Positions 24,901-40,064 of a stretch of DNA of 64,000 nt are shown in pieces; within the stretch, counting starts at the first letter, position 1; each line of letters begins with the position of its first letter. The stretch spans positions 1,761,206,772 to 1,761,270,771 of the forward strand of contig OY728165.1 of assembly GCA_963277665.1 (NCBI GenBank), read 5' to 3'. This DNA comes from Viscum album (Eukaryota > Streptophyta > Magnoliopsida > Santalales > Viscaceae). The notes below the pieces were generated by a model. That model was not told where the DNA came from, did not search any database, and worked only from the letters and a program-made list of their open reading frames with translations. The position numbers were made by a program, and so were the translations under genes.

Positions 24901-27900
24901 TTTTTCAACCATGTCCAAAAAAAGTTCAAATGTCATGATATTTATAATATGAGAAATATATTGTTTCTAAAAATTATATATTTCTGGTTATCGTGATTTG
25001 AATTGTCACTTTAGCAATGTATCCACTTTTAGAGAGACTTGGAGTTAGAAATATCACTATACTAATGGGTTATACATTATTCTATAATTATGATGGTCAT
25101 TATATCTATTATTATTAGCTTACTCATGTGTATATCATTAATATCATCTAACACTTTTATTTTTCATGCAGATTTTATGTGCCTAATCCATGAGATAAAT
25201 TTAGATATTTATGAATTTGTTTATATTATATATTTTGGTATGTAATTTAGTATTATTTTTTTCATAAATAGATAAATATTAATGTGGTGTAAACACATTA
25301 AATTGATGGATATAATTGGGAATAAAATACTAAACCACCAGATTCTTGAGTACATAAAAAGTAATAGAAACTATATATAAAAGTGAATGTATTATAGGTA
25401 ATGTGTACAATATATATGATATTTATATTCAGTTTTTTAAAACTATAAAAAGAAACCCCAATAAATATTGTGTGTGTAATATTACATCCAATATGAAACA
25501 TCTCATAAAATCAATGGGGAAACATGAGGATAAAATAAAAAAAAATTGATTCATTTTAGATGAATATTAAAAACACAACACATTTATTGACATTTTAGAA
25601 ACCTAATGGTATAGTGTAATTAGATAATAATTACAAAAACATTATTATATAATGGTTCTCTGACATCTCTGACAATGTTCTTCAAATTATTACACTATTA
25701 TAAATATCATAGTTAAAACCTTGGATCAAATCCAGGGGATGAAAAACATAATAAATGTAGGGATAATAAGCTCGATAATGGTATACATGGTATATATCAA
25801 TTAGTGATATTTTTCTAATTATATCCTGAGAATTATAGTAAGATTTCATGTAATTATCAACATAAAATCAATCCAAATGAATTAAATAATATTAATAATG
25901 ATTCTTTGAATACTGAATATCCATAACTAGAAAATTTTCTATACCTCATTGGAATAATAAACAATCAATAATGCACCATATGATAATATCTGAAAAATGG
26001 AATAAATAATAAACACTGGATAATAGAAGTGTGACCATGTATAAATAATAACACATTCACCAGCTAAATAAAGGATATCAAATCATTTCATCATATAAAC
26101 ATATTTCCAAGAATCATGGTCCTTAGATAAAAATATGAACATGGAAGATCAGCCAATAAATATTGTTATGAACATGAATTTTGGTTCAACTATGACATTG
26201 GAAACCCATGAGTATTCTAACATTATTTTAACACCTCAAAGTCTAGAAGCCCAAATATTGTAGATGTACGGTAATTTAGGTATATGATACAAGTTTTCCA
26301 AAATGATTAAATAATTCTTTAGTAAATGAAGACCAGATAAATATTTATATTATCATAAAAATACTTATTTATCTAATTATGATATTCTTAGAAAATGGTT
26401 ATCCATTTATTATTATCCATGAGAAATACACATTTTCCTTTTATAGGATTCTGGGGAAATTGAAAAAATATGTGTTTGATCAGATTTTCAGTTAGGGGTA
26501 TCATATTGTTTAATCATAAATAACAATAACATAGAATTATATATATGATAAAAGTAAAATAAGACACTAGATACATAATAAAATGAATCATTGGGAATGA
26601 TATATCTGTTATAATGAATTAAAACATAGATACAAATAATCATTGATCTCATATTGATGCGATGCATGCAATTTGATAAAAAAACAAGTTCTCAATTTCT
26701 TATTCCAAGACCCATATCTTTTTATATGAATATTAATACACCATAACCCAACATATATTGTACCAATAGACCTATTAATGAATTAAGGGGTTATATAATT
26801 CATTTCCCCACCTTTTTAAATGATAATTTCAAGTGAATTTACTATAACAGTAATTATAAAATTATACACCATTACTTACAGAAACACTAACTAAATAAAA
26901 CATTGGTGTCTATATAATTTTATTTTAGGTAATTAAATACCTCCCATTTTAATATAATAATGTTAATGTCTTGGAGAATGTCCCCTAACAAACAATGAAA
27001 TTGTGATGTATAACCATATTAATATGATGTACCCTATGAAAATAAATATAAGGGAACTGGGACATGTTATTTTTGGAATCATCCATGAATGATTGTATTT
27101 TATTTTATTAATTTTTCATTGATTGTTGAATTATGAAACTTTAGGTAACATCATTTTTATGTTTTCTTCAAGAGCATGTTAATATTCAAAGACATATCCC
27201 TTATAGTGTATCTCTATGTATGTGATAATGGAAACACCTATTATATATTTCGGTGATGATGGATTCAATGATAAAAAACACATTTAATTTTGATTACCCC
27301 TAGGTGCATTTGTTTCATTAATGCATCCACCGTCCTCTATCCATTCTTTATTTTTTACCTAGAAGTTTCACACACTATTACATTACCAAAAGAAGGATTT
27401 TTTCCACAATGGAAAAGGTAACACATGAATAATAAGAAATTGAAAGGTAAAAACATTACAGAATATTATATACCATAAATTTCAGGTGTAGTATAAAAAA
27501 ATTAACATGTGGAAATGTATGCACCCTAATGAATAAACTATTTTCTCATTAGAACATGTCTGCCAATAAATGAAAAATGCGATTGAAAATCACACATATA
27601 AATTCGATAGAATATGAATCATAAACATTGGGAAGAGGGAAAATTTTCATGGTATTAAAATAAAATGATTAAATAAATATATTCATATAAAATCTAACAT
27701 AGGTAGAATATAAAAACTACACAAGGGAAATTAGATGAATTAAAAACATATATTAAGCATAGGAATCTGGGATGAATAAACAATTAATCACATACTGAAA
27801 TTAATGAATATATTTTAAACTCCTTTATAATTATCATATATATATTAATAACTTTCATTATTACGCCACCCACATCCATTTTCATCAATAGTATTCATAA

Positions 27901-28857
27901 ATGTTTATTCTCAATAAGAATTCATCTTATTTTAATCATATTATTTTATTTTTATGATCATTTTTACTTTTTTCATAAGTGAGTTTATTTTTATAATTTC
28001 ATATTCCAAATTAAATATAACTCTATCATTAATGTAACCTTTATATATAATTAATAAGATTTATTTCAAATTTTTTTTAGGAGTGTTTTATCCATTACCT
28101 GTTTTGATGAAATCTGTAATAAAAATGCTCTATTGACTTGTGATGATAAATGTGTGTTTTCATAACTAATGACATAAATATTGATATAACATCTCTAGAA
28201 CCAACTAAATTATTATATGAACACTTATATCATATTAAACTAGATATTATGTTTAATATTCATTAATGAATTAATGTAATAGTATTTTCTATTTAAGGGT
28301 TTATCCAACTCAAACATGAACATACAATAATTTAACGAATGATTCTAAGGGGATTTTCTACTAATATTTTAATAACTATAAAATATCGATATAATATATT
28401 TCTAATTATTGTGATATATCCATATTGAATGAATTAAAAAAAGTACTGACGTGACCATCTTACATAATCTGAATTAAATATTAACTTATTAGCTTATATA
28501 TATTAAACTACTATATTATAAATGATCATTTCTCAATAATTACGTTAATATGTTATATAATTAATAATAAATGAACCCTAAATATATAAAAAAACTTAAT
28601 TTATTCATCCTTAATTATAATCTATATCTTAAAACATTTATGGCATTGAAGGAAAAAATACATCTTGGATGTGGTCGTCTTCACAACACATGAATAGTAG
28701 ATTTGTTTTTCATAATGGATTATTTATATGAATTAATTATGATAATACCACTGGTATTTTAAAATTATATTATATACATTATTATAATATTGGTAGTATT
28801 TTTAAAAACATTTACATAGGTTAATTATAAATAAATCTAAGTAGTTGACAATTGTCA
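21962..28857. other. AT-rich intergenic DNA, nothing identified
   Basis: Nearly 7 kb of A/T-rich sequence with only short chance frames (for example 22132-22383 on the minus strand and 23778-23972 on the plus strand), which are low in complexity and match no family I know. No terminal repeats, primer sites or RNA genes were recognised. Confidence 0.5.
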
Positions 28858-31085
28858 TGTTGGGGATCTGAATTCTCATTGGATGAATCCATTAAAATGT
28901 GGGCCTGAGGAATCTTTCTTTGGAAAAACCTCAGTGGTAGCGGAAAATGGGAATCAAATATGGAATTTAGGTACTTTTTCATTGGAAAACATAACCCATT
29001 ATTAAAACATTTATGGCCATATGTAAACTATTTTTTTCTTGGATGTTATTTACAGAATGTATTGGTTGTTTAAATTTTATCATGGATCCATAAGCTATAT
29101 AATATTAATATGGAGATAAATAAAATATAAATTTATTATAATATTTTTTAGAATCGTCTAAAAAAGTATGAGATAAAATTATATTATGTTATTCACGGAG
29201 ATGACAATCCATAAATATGTATGAATGATGTTTTCATTTACTAATGAAAAGATAAAATAAAGGTAAATAATAGTTACCCTTATATAACCAATATAATATC
29301 ATAAATATCATATATATATATATATATAGTGAAAACATCATTTTAAACATCTATGTGACGTGGTGATGGAAACTTATTCACACCATAACATGGAGAAGGG
29401 ACTACAAACATATGGACTAATAATACATTCATTTATTTATTGATGAAATAATAGTGAATAATGATATAAAATCATTATAATAACATCTTCCTATATTGAT
29501 CAAACAAGAGACGTCATTTTATGATGTCTATTGTAGGTCTACGTAATATTAAAATGAAATTCAATACAAATAACATGATTAAGAGATATACCTACTCCTT
29601 GAGAAACCTAATTTGTCTTACAATTTATAAATTTAAAGGATGATATAATAACTCTATGATGTGAGTGTGGATGTAATTCTTTTATTATAGTATTCCTTTT
29701 CTGAGACCATATTATATTAAATTATATATAATACAGGCTATTCGAAATCCCTTTATATGTGGGGGAAGTGATGTAGTCGAGATTACAGTGTCAAAATATT
29801 TACGACTTACTTATTAATGACATTAGTTTTTTAATCAATAAAAAATTCTTAAATTATATTCACTAAATTTAGATATTAAATATCTTTTAAGTTGTTTTTT
29901 CCGAACATTACCTTTTACAATAAATAGAAAAAGTTATAATGTATTTTGAATATATACATATCATTAATAATTATGTTCATCATATTCTATATGAATTTGA
30001 TTAATTGAGAATTCCATAAATTATACTTGGTTATATGGTTTTTTCACTTCGATCATACTAAAAAATCATGATTATTCTACTGATACTAGTATAATGACAT
30101 TGGACTATCCCTGAGAAATATTATCGTATTCACTATCATTAAGGATACCCATCAGAATGAATAATTTTATAATTTGAATACATAGGAAGTATTTCTATCT
30201 TAATTAATACTATTATCATTTTAATCATTATAAAACAGAATAACGTTGAACATTTAGTTATCCTAGTACATTATAAGGTTTCAAGAACTAGTTTTCCAAT
30301 TACATCAAAATAGACACATAAATATGAAATTAGATCAGGACTATAAATAGTCACTCATTTGAAGGATTTATAGGTGACCACATTCGTAACACATTTCCTC
30401 TACAGTTTTCTCTACATGATAATTTTATTCCAATGCCATTGTTATAATTTATAGGGTTTTAGTTCCAAGGAATCGGTTTGATGTTTTTCCATACAAGATG
30501 ATTTGTATTTTACAAACATATATTATCAATGGTATGATCAATGACTACCAAGGATAGGAATATGATGAATTAGATCCATCGAATCGAGGGATTATGGTGA
30601 TAGAATGATATGCAGTGATCATTGTATCGAGTGATTATATAGATTGAAAGAGATATATTATTCTATTCATTGTATCAAGGGACTTATTTGTAATTAAATC
30701 CAGAAATTATAGTAAGTACAAAACTATGGATACCTTACTTTATGTTAATTATTACCTTATTCATAAGGTTAAATGATGAAAATCATTTAATATATCAAAT
30801 AAATAATTCTTCCTACTGTAATATATTTCATTCCTTATTTTAATGAGTTTATATTCTATTGTAAATTTATAGATTATTATTCATTATAATTATAATTTGT
30901 ATAGGAATATTTATCTGTGTAGTTGTTGATATGATAAAAAATTACTTGATATAATTGGGTCAACATTGATTCTGATTCTTGATAGTATTAATCAGATATT
31001 GTATGTGTCTAATAAATTTATTTTCATATGTTTTGAGTTATTTTTTATTTTAACTTATTTAATCAATAATTAACCACCCCCAACA
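28858..31085 (+). repeat. Probable 5' LTR of a Ty1-copia-like element
   Basis: The segment begins TGTTGGGG (28858) and ends CCCCCAACA (31077-31085), the inverted termini expected of a copia-type LTR, and is followed after three bases by a Met-tRNA-like primer site. A TATA box (CTATAAATAG) at 30341-30350 sits 0.74 kb before the end. At 2.2 kb it is long for a copia LTR, and no second copy is present downstream, so the left border is uncertain. A simple (AT)n run lies at about 29302-29329. Confidence 0.42.
30341..30350 (+). promoter_or_regulatory. TATA box in the probable LTR
   Basis: CTATAAATAG is a strong plant TATA box, followed within 60 bases by a C/T-rich, less AT-biased stretch. Its place in the proposed LTR, upstream of the primer site and gag remnant, fits an LTR promoter on the plus strand. 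Confidence 0.5.
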
Positions 31086-31088
31086 TTT

Positions 31089-31101
31089 TGTATCAGTATC
31101 C
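31089..31101 (+). other. Degenerate primer binding site
   Basis: TGTATCAGTATCC lies three bases after the CCCCCAACA end. It resembles the canonical Met-tRNA site (TGGTATCAGAGCC) with one G missing and a small change. The spacing and the preceding CAACA are typical of Ty1-copia elements. Confidence 0.5.
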
Positions 31102-31329
31102 ATCTAATAAACTCTTTTGATCCTGAAATATGTATTAGAGAAGTGTTTTATTTATTATATACATGGAGAGTTTTTAATTTCTTTACATACTGAATTTTAT
31201 TTACACTTTTTTAAAAATTCAGTTTATTAATATTGTTACACTAATTTATATAAGTAGATAATTGTATCTATAGTTTTAATATTATAGTTATAAATGTTGG
31301 ATATCTTAAAATTTTGAATACTATTCAAC

Positions 31330-32360
31330 CACCAATCTTTGAAGGGACAAAATATTAGAATTTTAAAGATAGATATATAAATTGTATATGAAAAATTGGT
31401 GTTGAATAATTACTAATGATTAATAGAAAAAAAAATCTTGAAAATTATGACTCATCCAAAAATACATTGATAATTACAACAATGTATTTTTGAAATTTAA
31501 TTCAACTAATATTATTTTTATAAAATAGGAAGTGACAAATTTTGGTACATCAAATTTTTTTGAAATAATAAAATCTATTCTGATTGATAATTACAAAGAC
31601 ATTGATTTTGTAACTAGAGATTCCGGTGACAAGATGCACCAAATAATTATAAATATTTTAATTATTTGGTAGTCCCTTGATAAAAATTATCTTCGTGATG
31701 TAATTTTAGTTTAAAAAATCATTGATAAATTTCCTAATGAGTGGAAATTAAAACAAATTGTTTTTGATGACATAAGGATGTTATCTAATATTAAACATGA
31801 TGATTTGATTTGTACACTCATTCAATACAAGGGATGGATTAAAAAATATATTTACAAATATAAAAATAAAAAGTGTGGTGATAATTTACCTACAAACTCT
31901 ACTACACCTTCAAAAGATCAATCAACTGATAAATTTATTGTCCCTTCAATTAATAATACAGCTAATATTTATTTAGATTCAAGTACATCAGTTCATTCAA
32001 GTAATCATTTATCAAATCTAGCTAGATGGATTATTAATATAGTTGGAAATAATTATATTCAATACTGATATGTGAATGGTCATAATGATATAGGTGATTA
32101 AAGTATTATGAGGTCCCTTGATAAGAATTTATGGAAGACAGACATATTCCACTATATTTTCCACAGATAAAAACGAAATATAGAAGTTAAAACAATTAAT
32201 TAAAAATTCCAAAAAAAAATTATAAATCTAATGGAAATAATGATTTTCAACTATATGAGATATGGAGTTCAAATGGTGGAATTTCTTCTAAAGGTAATTC
32301 TGATTATGAATGTTCAAGATGAGGTACATTGTTCTTTTTAAAAAATTTATCATGGTAAAT
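31330..32360 (+). pseudogene. Decayed copia-type gag remnant
   Basis: The reading begins with a PPIFEGTKY-like stretch near 31330, recalling the F-x-G-x-N/K-Y start of copia Gag. The longest open part is 31778-32068 (96 codons), rich in Lys and Asn. Just upstream (about 31690-31770) the frame reads IIDKFPNEWK, like the middle of UBN2-type Gag domains. Around 32310 a YECSR stretch may be the start of a zinc knuckle. There are many stops and shifts. The position, directly after a primer site, supports gag; the match itself is weak and no pol follows. Confidence 0.4.
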
Positions 32361-34054
32361 CATTTTCTATGAGAAAATGCACCCACTACTTAGGATATTA
32401 CACATATTTCATAAATTCAAGTTATTGATGATATTCATTATACAACTTCTAATGAATAACCTTCCTCATAATAAGGCAATACTTTTCTTATTTAGAATAA
32501 ATTCTCTATTTTTTCAAAACTATCTGAACATGAATCTTTTCTGATTTTTACAAATTATAAGAATTTAAAATATTATCATTTAATGTCATATCAGATAATA
32601 ACAAATTAAACAAAGGAAATATCAGGTATTTCATATGATCTTAATAGATCTATTATTAAGAAAGAAACTATTTAAATGATTTTGAAATTTATGTTTCTGA
32701 GAAAAAAGATTTACAAAAAAAACATACATACAAAACTAATAATAATGCACCTGAAAATATAGTTATCAAAATAAATTAAAAAGTTACTACATAAAATAAA
32801 CATTTATCCTAGGTTATAAATATTATGGAAATCATTTTTATGATGAATAAAAAATTATACAACAATGTAATTTTTTGGGAGAGATTTAATGAATAAAATA
32901 ACTATTTTTTGTTATAATTACTTTATTCCAAAGATTGGACTAGTTTATAATATGTTCTAATGTTCTGGACATTGGATGAATTTTTTTTAATTTAAATATA
33001 TTATAATATTTAGAATTTCCTGGAATGTAATTTTATATGAAATTGAAAAAAATACAAAAAAAATTGACGAATGTGTTTACCTGAGATATTGATTTCAGAA
33101 AATTCCAGACCCAACATTCCTTGGGATCCCAAAAACTAATCATTCTATCATTATGAAAATAAATATATTACCACAAACAAAAATATATTGTACATGGATA
33201 GTGAAATATTTAACATTATATATCTTGGAAATTTATTGTTTAATAAATTTTATTTTTTATAGAATTTATGAACAACCATATAATAATAATTGAATTATTT
33301 GAGAAATGTTTTCTTAAGAAATATATAAATGATAATTTTTATAAATTTTCCAAATAATTAATTTATAATTTATTATATTTAGAATGATAATATTTTGACA
33401 CTAAACATTGAAGACAACAAGTTACAAGATTTACAAAGTATTAGTTAAATAAAAGACATTTCATGGTTATGAAATACAATGATAGTACATTGTATCCTTT
33501 GAAACAATTCTTAATTGACAGTGAATGTATTTATTAAAGATGTATCTTATCTTAAAATTGACACATAAAAATTCTATAACCATTATCAATATAGTAAGAA
33601 ACCTATGTAGTAATTTAAATTGATTTGTGATGTCTCTAAATAAAATTCTTTACAACTAGTGCACATTGTCTTATTTTGTTTTACATATACTAGATATATT
33701 GGTGGAAAATAATTTTTATATATCATATTTGAGGATAACATTAGATATGATTGAGTTTATTATCTAATAAGGAAATTTGATGACATTAGTTTTTTTGAAA
33801 CAATCATAATATTGGTACAAAATGAGAAAAATACATCCTTGTTAATAATTATAAGTGATCGTGAAGGGGAATTGAAAAATTATTATTTGGATACAATATA
33901 ATGTATAAAATATATTAAATATTACATTTCAACACCTAAAGCACCCCCAAAAATAGATTAGATGAAAGAGAAAATAGAATTCATCAGGATATTACTAGAA
34001 CCAAAATGAGTGAATCCATTCTTATTTGAAATTAGTAACCTAATTGAAATATGG
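32361..34054. other. AT-rich DNA, nothing identified
   Basis: No reverse transcriptase, integrase or RNase H motif follows the gag remnant, and no second LTR is seen. The retroelement is therefore truncated, or too decayed to read. Confidence 0.45.
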
Positions 34055-34745
34055 ATGAAATCCTAAGAAAAAATATGAAAGCCAAAGGAGATTGTCAATG
34101 GATGGAAACCCACATAATCAATATAACATGAAAAAATGCCCCAAATAATCAGTAGATGAATTTATCAATTGGTAAAAATACAATTCAAGTCCAAATTAGG
34201 ATGATTTGGTCAAGTGAGAAATTAAATTGAGGATAAAGAGTAAAAATTGATGGTGTTATGAAAGGAACAATTTACCTATTCAAATCCAGACAATTTGATA
34301 AATCCCGAAAAGTTTTTCCCTAATTCGTGATGAATATGAACTCAATGGATAGGAAAAAGAACATGGGGCCCCACCTTTTGGTACATGGGATCTGGTGAGA
34401 GATGAAATCAATGATAAACCTTAAAATTTTAATGATATATTAATGAATTGAATTTTTTTTAATGTCAGAAATGGGCTTACAGGTTACCCCAATACATTAA
34501 TACTAAACCCAAATCTAACATGAATAGGGATTTCTGTGTGGCCCAAATGGATATGGTGGTTTTAATATAAAAGGGTATGCCAATTGGTAATTATAATGGG
34601 TGTAAAATGATGAAAAATGAATTAGTTATAATTTTTTTTTAAAACATGAAATGCGCTTACAGTTTGGCCCAAATCATGAAAACACACCCTTTCCTCCAAA
34701 ACTATGTGGGAAACCCCTACAAATAAATCAGGAATAGTAATTACA
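34055..34745 (+). repeat. Direct repeat copy 1 (possible LTR)
   Basis: It matches 40065-40735 in the same orientation at roughly 70% by eye. Shared blocks include GCCCCAAATAA, a GGTGAGAGATG stretch, AATGGATATGATGG (copy 1 has AATGGATATGGTGG) and the C-rich AACACACCCTTTCCT end. The copies are 6.0 kb apart and could be old LTRs around a 5.3-kb interior. I could not find clear TG/CA ends, a target duplication, or a primer site next to either copy, so the type is open. Confidence 0.6.
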
Positions 34746-37700
34746 TGAAAAGTAAAATTAAATAATGTTTGTAATGTGGCAGTTATCCCCAGCCTAAAAA
34801 ATTTCTCCTCTTGAAATGCCACAGTAAGGCTAAAATAAAAAACCAAACCCAGCCGAAAGTCAAAAATGGACTCTTTCACCATGTTTTGTCAGCCCCTAGA
34901 AGGAAAAAACTACTCCCATTCTCAATCAAGGAAATAATAAACTCACAAACCAAAAGATACACGACTTTCTAAAATGATCAATCATATTGAAAATACATCC
35001 CAAATCAAACACTATACAAACATGAATCAATAATCTTACCTGGAATGAATAATGCAAATGAGTAAGGTCGTCGTAGTCTTACTTCAACAAAACTTTTTGG
35101 CATACTTCAATCTCATTGTTTATTAATGTAGAATTTTGGTAGTTATATAAATCTGAATGAGACTACCTATTTCAAGGATAACACTAGAGAAATAAAAGTT
35201 ACTCATATGGGGAGACAGAAACAGACTCTCAATCAAAAGGGGAAACTCAATTTCAATCATGAGATAGGATCAGGCCGCTAATAGAGGGAGGACCGAATGG
35301 ACTCCCAACATAAGGGATATAAGATCACTATATTTTTCCAAATTATTTTACATGAGAATAATAGTGGGTCTCCCCAAAGAATAAACAATCATATAAACTA
35401 GCCAGCAATAGCCAACATGAAATGACCCTAAAATATTAAGAGTTGTCATGACCGCAGAGATTGTGAATCTGTGTGCTAAAAGTGTGGAGAATTTTTTACA
35501 AAGGGGAATAGTTACACTATTAAATTGGTCGAGGAACTTGGCCATACATTGATCATGTTGTATCTACTATCTCTTATCACATGGGTTTCCAAGTAGTTGC
35601 ACAGTTACTACTAGTTGAATGAAAATCATGTTGTTTATTCTACCTATCTACAATTTAATCGTTTCTCCTGAAATTCAATGTAAATCTATGGGAATTACAT
35701 GAAACCATGTTATAATTTATTAATGAAGTCCTACCTCCTCTACCCCCAAATGGGAACCACTGGAACAAGACAAACACACTGGGGGTTTAAACTATTCACA
35801 TCATTCTAACTGAGGATAAGACATTGATCAAAGAACTAAATAACCCCAATATTTCCATTGTCTATGTTCCAACATCACTCAAGGACCTATTTCTAGAGCT
35901 CAGATGATTGAAGTATCTCCCACCTCACAGACAGGCTATAGAAACCACAGAACATATCTTCATCTTCTAGTTCCATAAAAAATTACATAGTGATCTCAGA
36001 TGGGATCAATGATTCATGACACACAGCAGACTCACATTACCCTAAACCAACATTTTACCAAAAACAATGGCTTAGATGATGAACACATGTCACCCATTGT
36101 TTCATTTTATGGGAAAAAACAAAATTAAAGGACACATAAAGACACCTTCCTTTAGAAAATTGTTTTTTAGAATTCCCGGAAGGGAGACATGCATCTGATA
36201 AAATATGAACTCTCATAAAATTGCACAACATTCACCCATGAAGTCAAACAAACACACGAAATCACAATGCATCACCGAACATGTAAATTGGGTCTAATAA
36301 AAAAACACAATCGAAGGAAATTTATGTAGAGTCCCAAATAGCACAATATTCCAGCTTGTGGCCATAACATCCATTCTTGGCCCAGTTTTACAAACATGTG
36401 GCCTAACATGAACTATTTATTCAATGAGACTACTAAAATACACAAAGTCCATTTAAGACATCATTCCACAGTAACATCCCTGAACTACATTTACCAATGA
36501 TGAATCAAGAAAATTAAGAAACTAATGACTATTAAAAATTCCCACAACCAAAATCCAAGTAAAAGGGACTCCACAAAACTGAAAAAGGATAGGGGTAATC
36601 CCAATCACCATATCTAAAGAATAAATTCATTATGATGATCAACTAGAGGGTCATCCAATGATGAATCACTTTGGCCCACATATCAGTCATGCATTAAATA
36701 TTTTTTGGGGTATTACCAAGCCAAAAAAAACCCCAAGGACCCAAACAAGTAGGTCATTTTTTCACAACATACCACCTACTAGAACCGAACACATTATGAG
36801 AGCCACCGGATTTTCCACCTGAACTTTTTCTCAAATGAGACCACGAACCAACACTTCATTCTAAATTATCTATGAATCACCATCCCAAAACATCATTTAA
36901 AAAGTTTGTTTCTTTAATTAAAAAAACCATTATAACAGTCTAAAAAAATAATCCACACCTCCTAACAACACATTATCAAAACACAACACTTTCCTTCAAA
37001 AAAATTCTTAAATAAATAGTGTTTATGGATTGCGCATTTACCAAGGGTATCTCTCGAGCCACACAGAAGCTTGTTTTCAAGCCACAAAAAAAATCAACAT
37101 CATATCCATATTTAAAATAATCTATTTGGTTCACTAAACATCCATATTCCTATATAATCACATTCATGTTGTTACCCTTGAGATCACCAAATACCAAAAT
37201 CAAACTATTACTCATTCCGAAATGAAAAAATTTTAACCACACTTTTCCTTTCTCAAATCTGCTATCCATGAAATCAAAACCAAATTTATATCTTACAAAC
37301 CAATTTAGAAAAGGACCCATAATTCAATAAAAACTCACCTTCATTCCTTACACATTCATTTCAACACATTTAAACCCATTTCAAAACCCTTATAATTTCA
37401 TGAAAAATTCCATTTCATAAATTACCATAAAATTATGAAATCAAATATTGTGATTTCAAAAAAAGTATTTAAAATTTCATCAATAATTTAAAATTCTTAG
37501 TTGATAAAAAATCAATATCCATATTCAACCCTCACACATAAGTTCTAAAACACTTTATTTCAATCAAATTTATTTTCAATAGTTCAGAAAACATTATTTT
37601 TAATTTATTTTCAAAACCCACTATTACGAAATTATGTTTTACAATGTGGTGTAAACACACCATTTTACATTTAAAATTAGTTTTAAAATAAACTACATCC

Positions 37701-40064
37701 AATTATCAAATTAAACAAATGACAATATAATTATAAAATCATTTCACAAAAATTTCACATTTTATTAAATCTTGTTATTTTTATTTGAAACCCTAATTTA
37801 CATGGTTCTAAAACAAAATGACACCATATTATATGATATGATAATAGTGTTAGTGGGTGACTTGGACATATTATATATGGACACACGCTAATCAATTCAC
37901 CATCACAGATATTATTCTAGGGAAACATCACTGTCTCTACATTTCATTTTTGGCCCTATGTGCTCATTTGGACAATCAACCCACCTCTCTTTTTATTTTC
38001 CCAAATGATCAACGAGCCAGGAATAATAATAAACTTAGACAAAACCCAACGTCCCTTGGAGAAAGGAATCTCATCATGGGGTGTGCCTTCCAAGAGACCT
38101 ATTTATAATCAAAATTTCATCTCCCAACAATCCTATCCCAAAACTATCCAAACTATTCCCCAAAAACATGACCCAAGAGAGCGAACCTCCTTTGATACCA
38201 TTTTCTCATGAAACAAATCGGATCGCCTACAAAACTGGCATCCAAAAAAGCCCTGGAATGACCAGAAGTATTTTCGTGATCCCCACGAGTTAGAACAAGT
38301 TCTTGGGTATCATATATGACTATTTTGGAATGAATTACCTGAATTCAGAAACCTAAGAACACCAAATAACATAAATAAACTCATTCGGAAATTTTACCCC
38401 AAACAATCTTCTTATAAAATTCAGAATTGGGAAACACGGTTTATACAAATACCAAAGACTAAAAAATAAGAATAATGTAAAAATTTATATCTCAAGGACC
38501 ACCTCAAGGATTGGGTGAATCACCCCCAAGCCATCTCCAGAATTCCACACCACAAATGACATCCAGAAACCTGGACAACCTGTTTTAGGTGCTTCACACA
38601 ATCCTTAAACAAAAATTACAATTTCTACATACACCAAAAGTTTTAATTAGGGGGTGATAAAAAGACAAGTAGGATGTCAACAAAAAAACATTCCATATGA
38701 TTATCATTGTAATACAAAAAGTAGTGATGTTTTGTAATAAATAAACGGTACTGTGAATATTTAAGGAATGCATCTTTAAATAAATTAGTTATAAGTCAGC
38801 TATTTTAATGATTAAAAAAATTAAATAAAATGTACATGATAATGAATTTTTCAATCCAAAAACACTGTATTCCAATATTTTATTTAAAATTTCTTATGAG
38901 AACTAGAAAATGGAATTCCCCTTGGAACTAGCTCTTTGTGGGTCTCGGGTACCTCATATCTCGGTGAAAGTAACCATACAAAAATTTATACTCATGCACA
39001 CATGCCACTAGTAGGGATCATACCCACAATCTAGTGTTCCCACATTATCCTCATCATCATAATTTTAGTTTATTTAGTTTTTTCATCATCAATCATTCTA
39101 TGTGAACCATGGGCCAAACCCCACAGTATTACCAATATTCTAGTACATGTCCACTAATATAACAAAACAGGTTTTCCGTCTTGTGCACCAAAATGTTACA
39201 CAAGACATGTAATACCATTTTCATATTCAAATACAATTATATATCACATACACACCAAAATTAACAAACACATGTCACATAATTTCATTTTTAATTCAAA
39301 ATCATTTTGAAACTATACTCAAACCAAAATAGCCCCCAAAAAATTTCAGGTCTCTTTCCAATTCAATAAATACATTAACCAATTGTATAAAAAAGTTACA
39401 AGATAGAAAAAATCACATAAAAACCCTTTAACATTACATTTGATAATTTCAAATGTATATTCCTACCAAAATAGTTTTCCTACATATGTTCACCTATTAT
39501 ATAAATCAAAAAAACATTTAAAACCTTGACAAAAAAATTACAAGTAGTGTAACCAAGATTTCCATAAAAAATGATTCTAAAAACCCTTATATGAAACTAA
39601 ATGCACGCCAATATTACATAAAAAACAATTTTAATATTTATAAAAATTGAATAAAATCATTTCATGAACAATAATATAGCCCTATGAAGTACGACAGGAA
39701 ATAAACAAAACAAATACACATTTTTAAACAAAAATGCTACTTTAAAATTAATATCTCAACCATTAATACCAAATATAGTTTTCTCACCACAAAAAAACAT
39801 ATTAAGAAAATCATAAATAAATCCATCAAATTCAGAAAACTTCTTATGAAATTCTTACATAAGGAATCACTTACCAAAAATGTCAAAACAGTAAATCCGT
39901 GTGCAAAAGTTCACCCACACCACTGCCACAACCCAAGGGTGTCAAATAACACCTAAAAAAACATGATTAGAACATTAAACATAAGATCATACCCTAGGTT
40001 CTAATACATACGTTTTAAAAATATATTAACTTTATGAAAATATGTATTAAACCCCATGAAAAAG
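34746..40064. other. A/C-rich unassigned interior between direct repeats
   Basis: The plus strand is markedly rich in A and C and poor in G from about 35700 to 40000, a strand bias often seen in one-sided elements. On the minus strand a TATA-like ATTATAAATAGG (complement of 38099-38110) and a Met-primer-like TGGTATCAAAGG (complement of about 38187-38198) occur, but not in the order of an intact LTR and primer site. Three overlapping plus-strand frames at 37857-38293 show no family features. No protein motif was recognised on either strand. Confidence 0.45.

Noticed and set aside
31778..32068. A possible intact small host gene of 96 codons
   Set aside because: The reading continues upstream and downstream through stops in a gag-like way, and it follows a primer binding site, so a gag fragment is more likely.
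33655..33675. ACTAGTGCACATT resembling a CACTA end
   Set aside because: No matching inverted end, subterminal palindromes or target duplication nearby.
37857..38293. Three overlapping plus-strand frames of 70-83 codons
   Set aside because: Different frames of the same A/C-rich DNA, with no family resemblance; the promoter-like motif there points to the minus strand.
39007..39045. CACTAGTAGG and CTAGTG as a tiny inverted pair
   Set aside because: Too short and without the repeat structure or duplication expected of a CACTA element.
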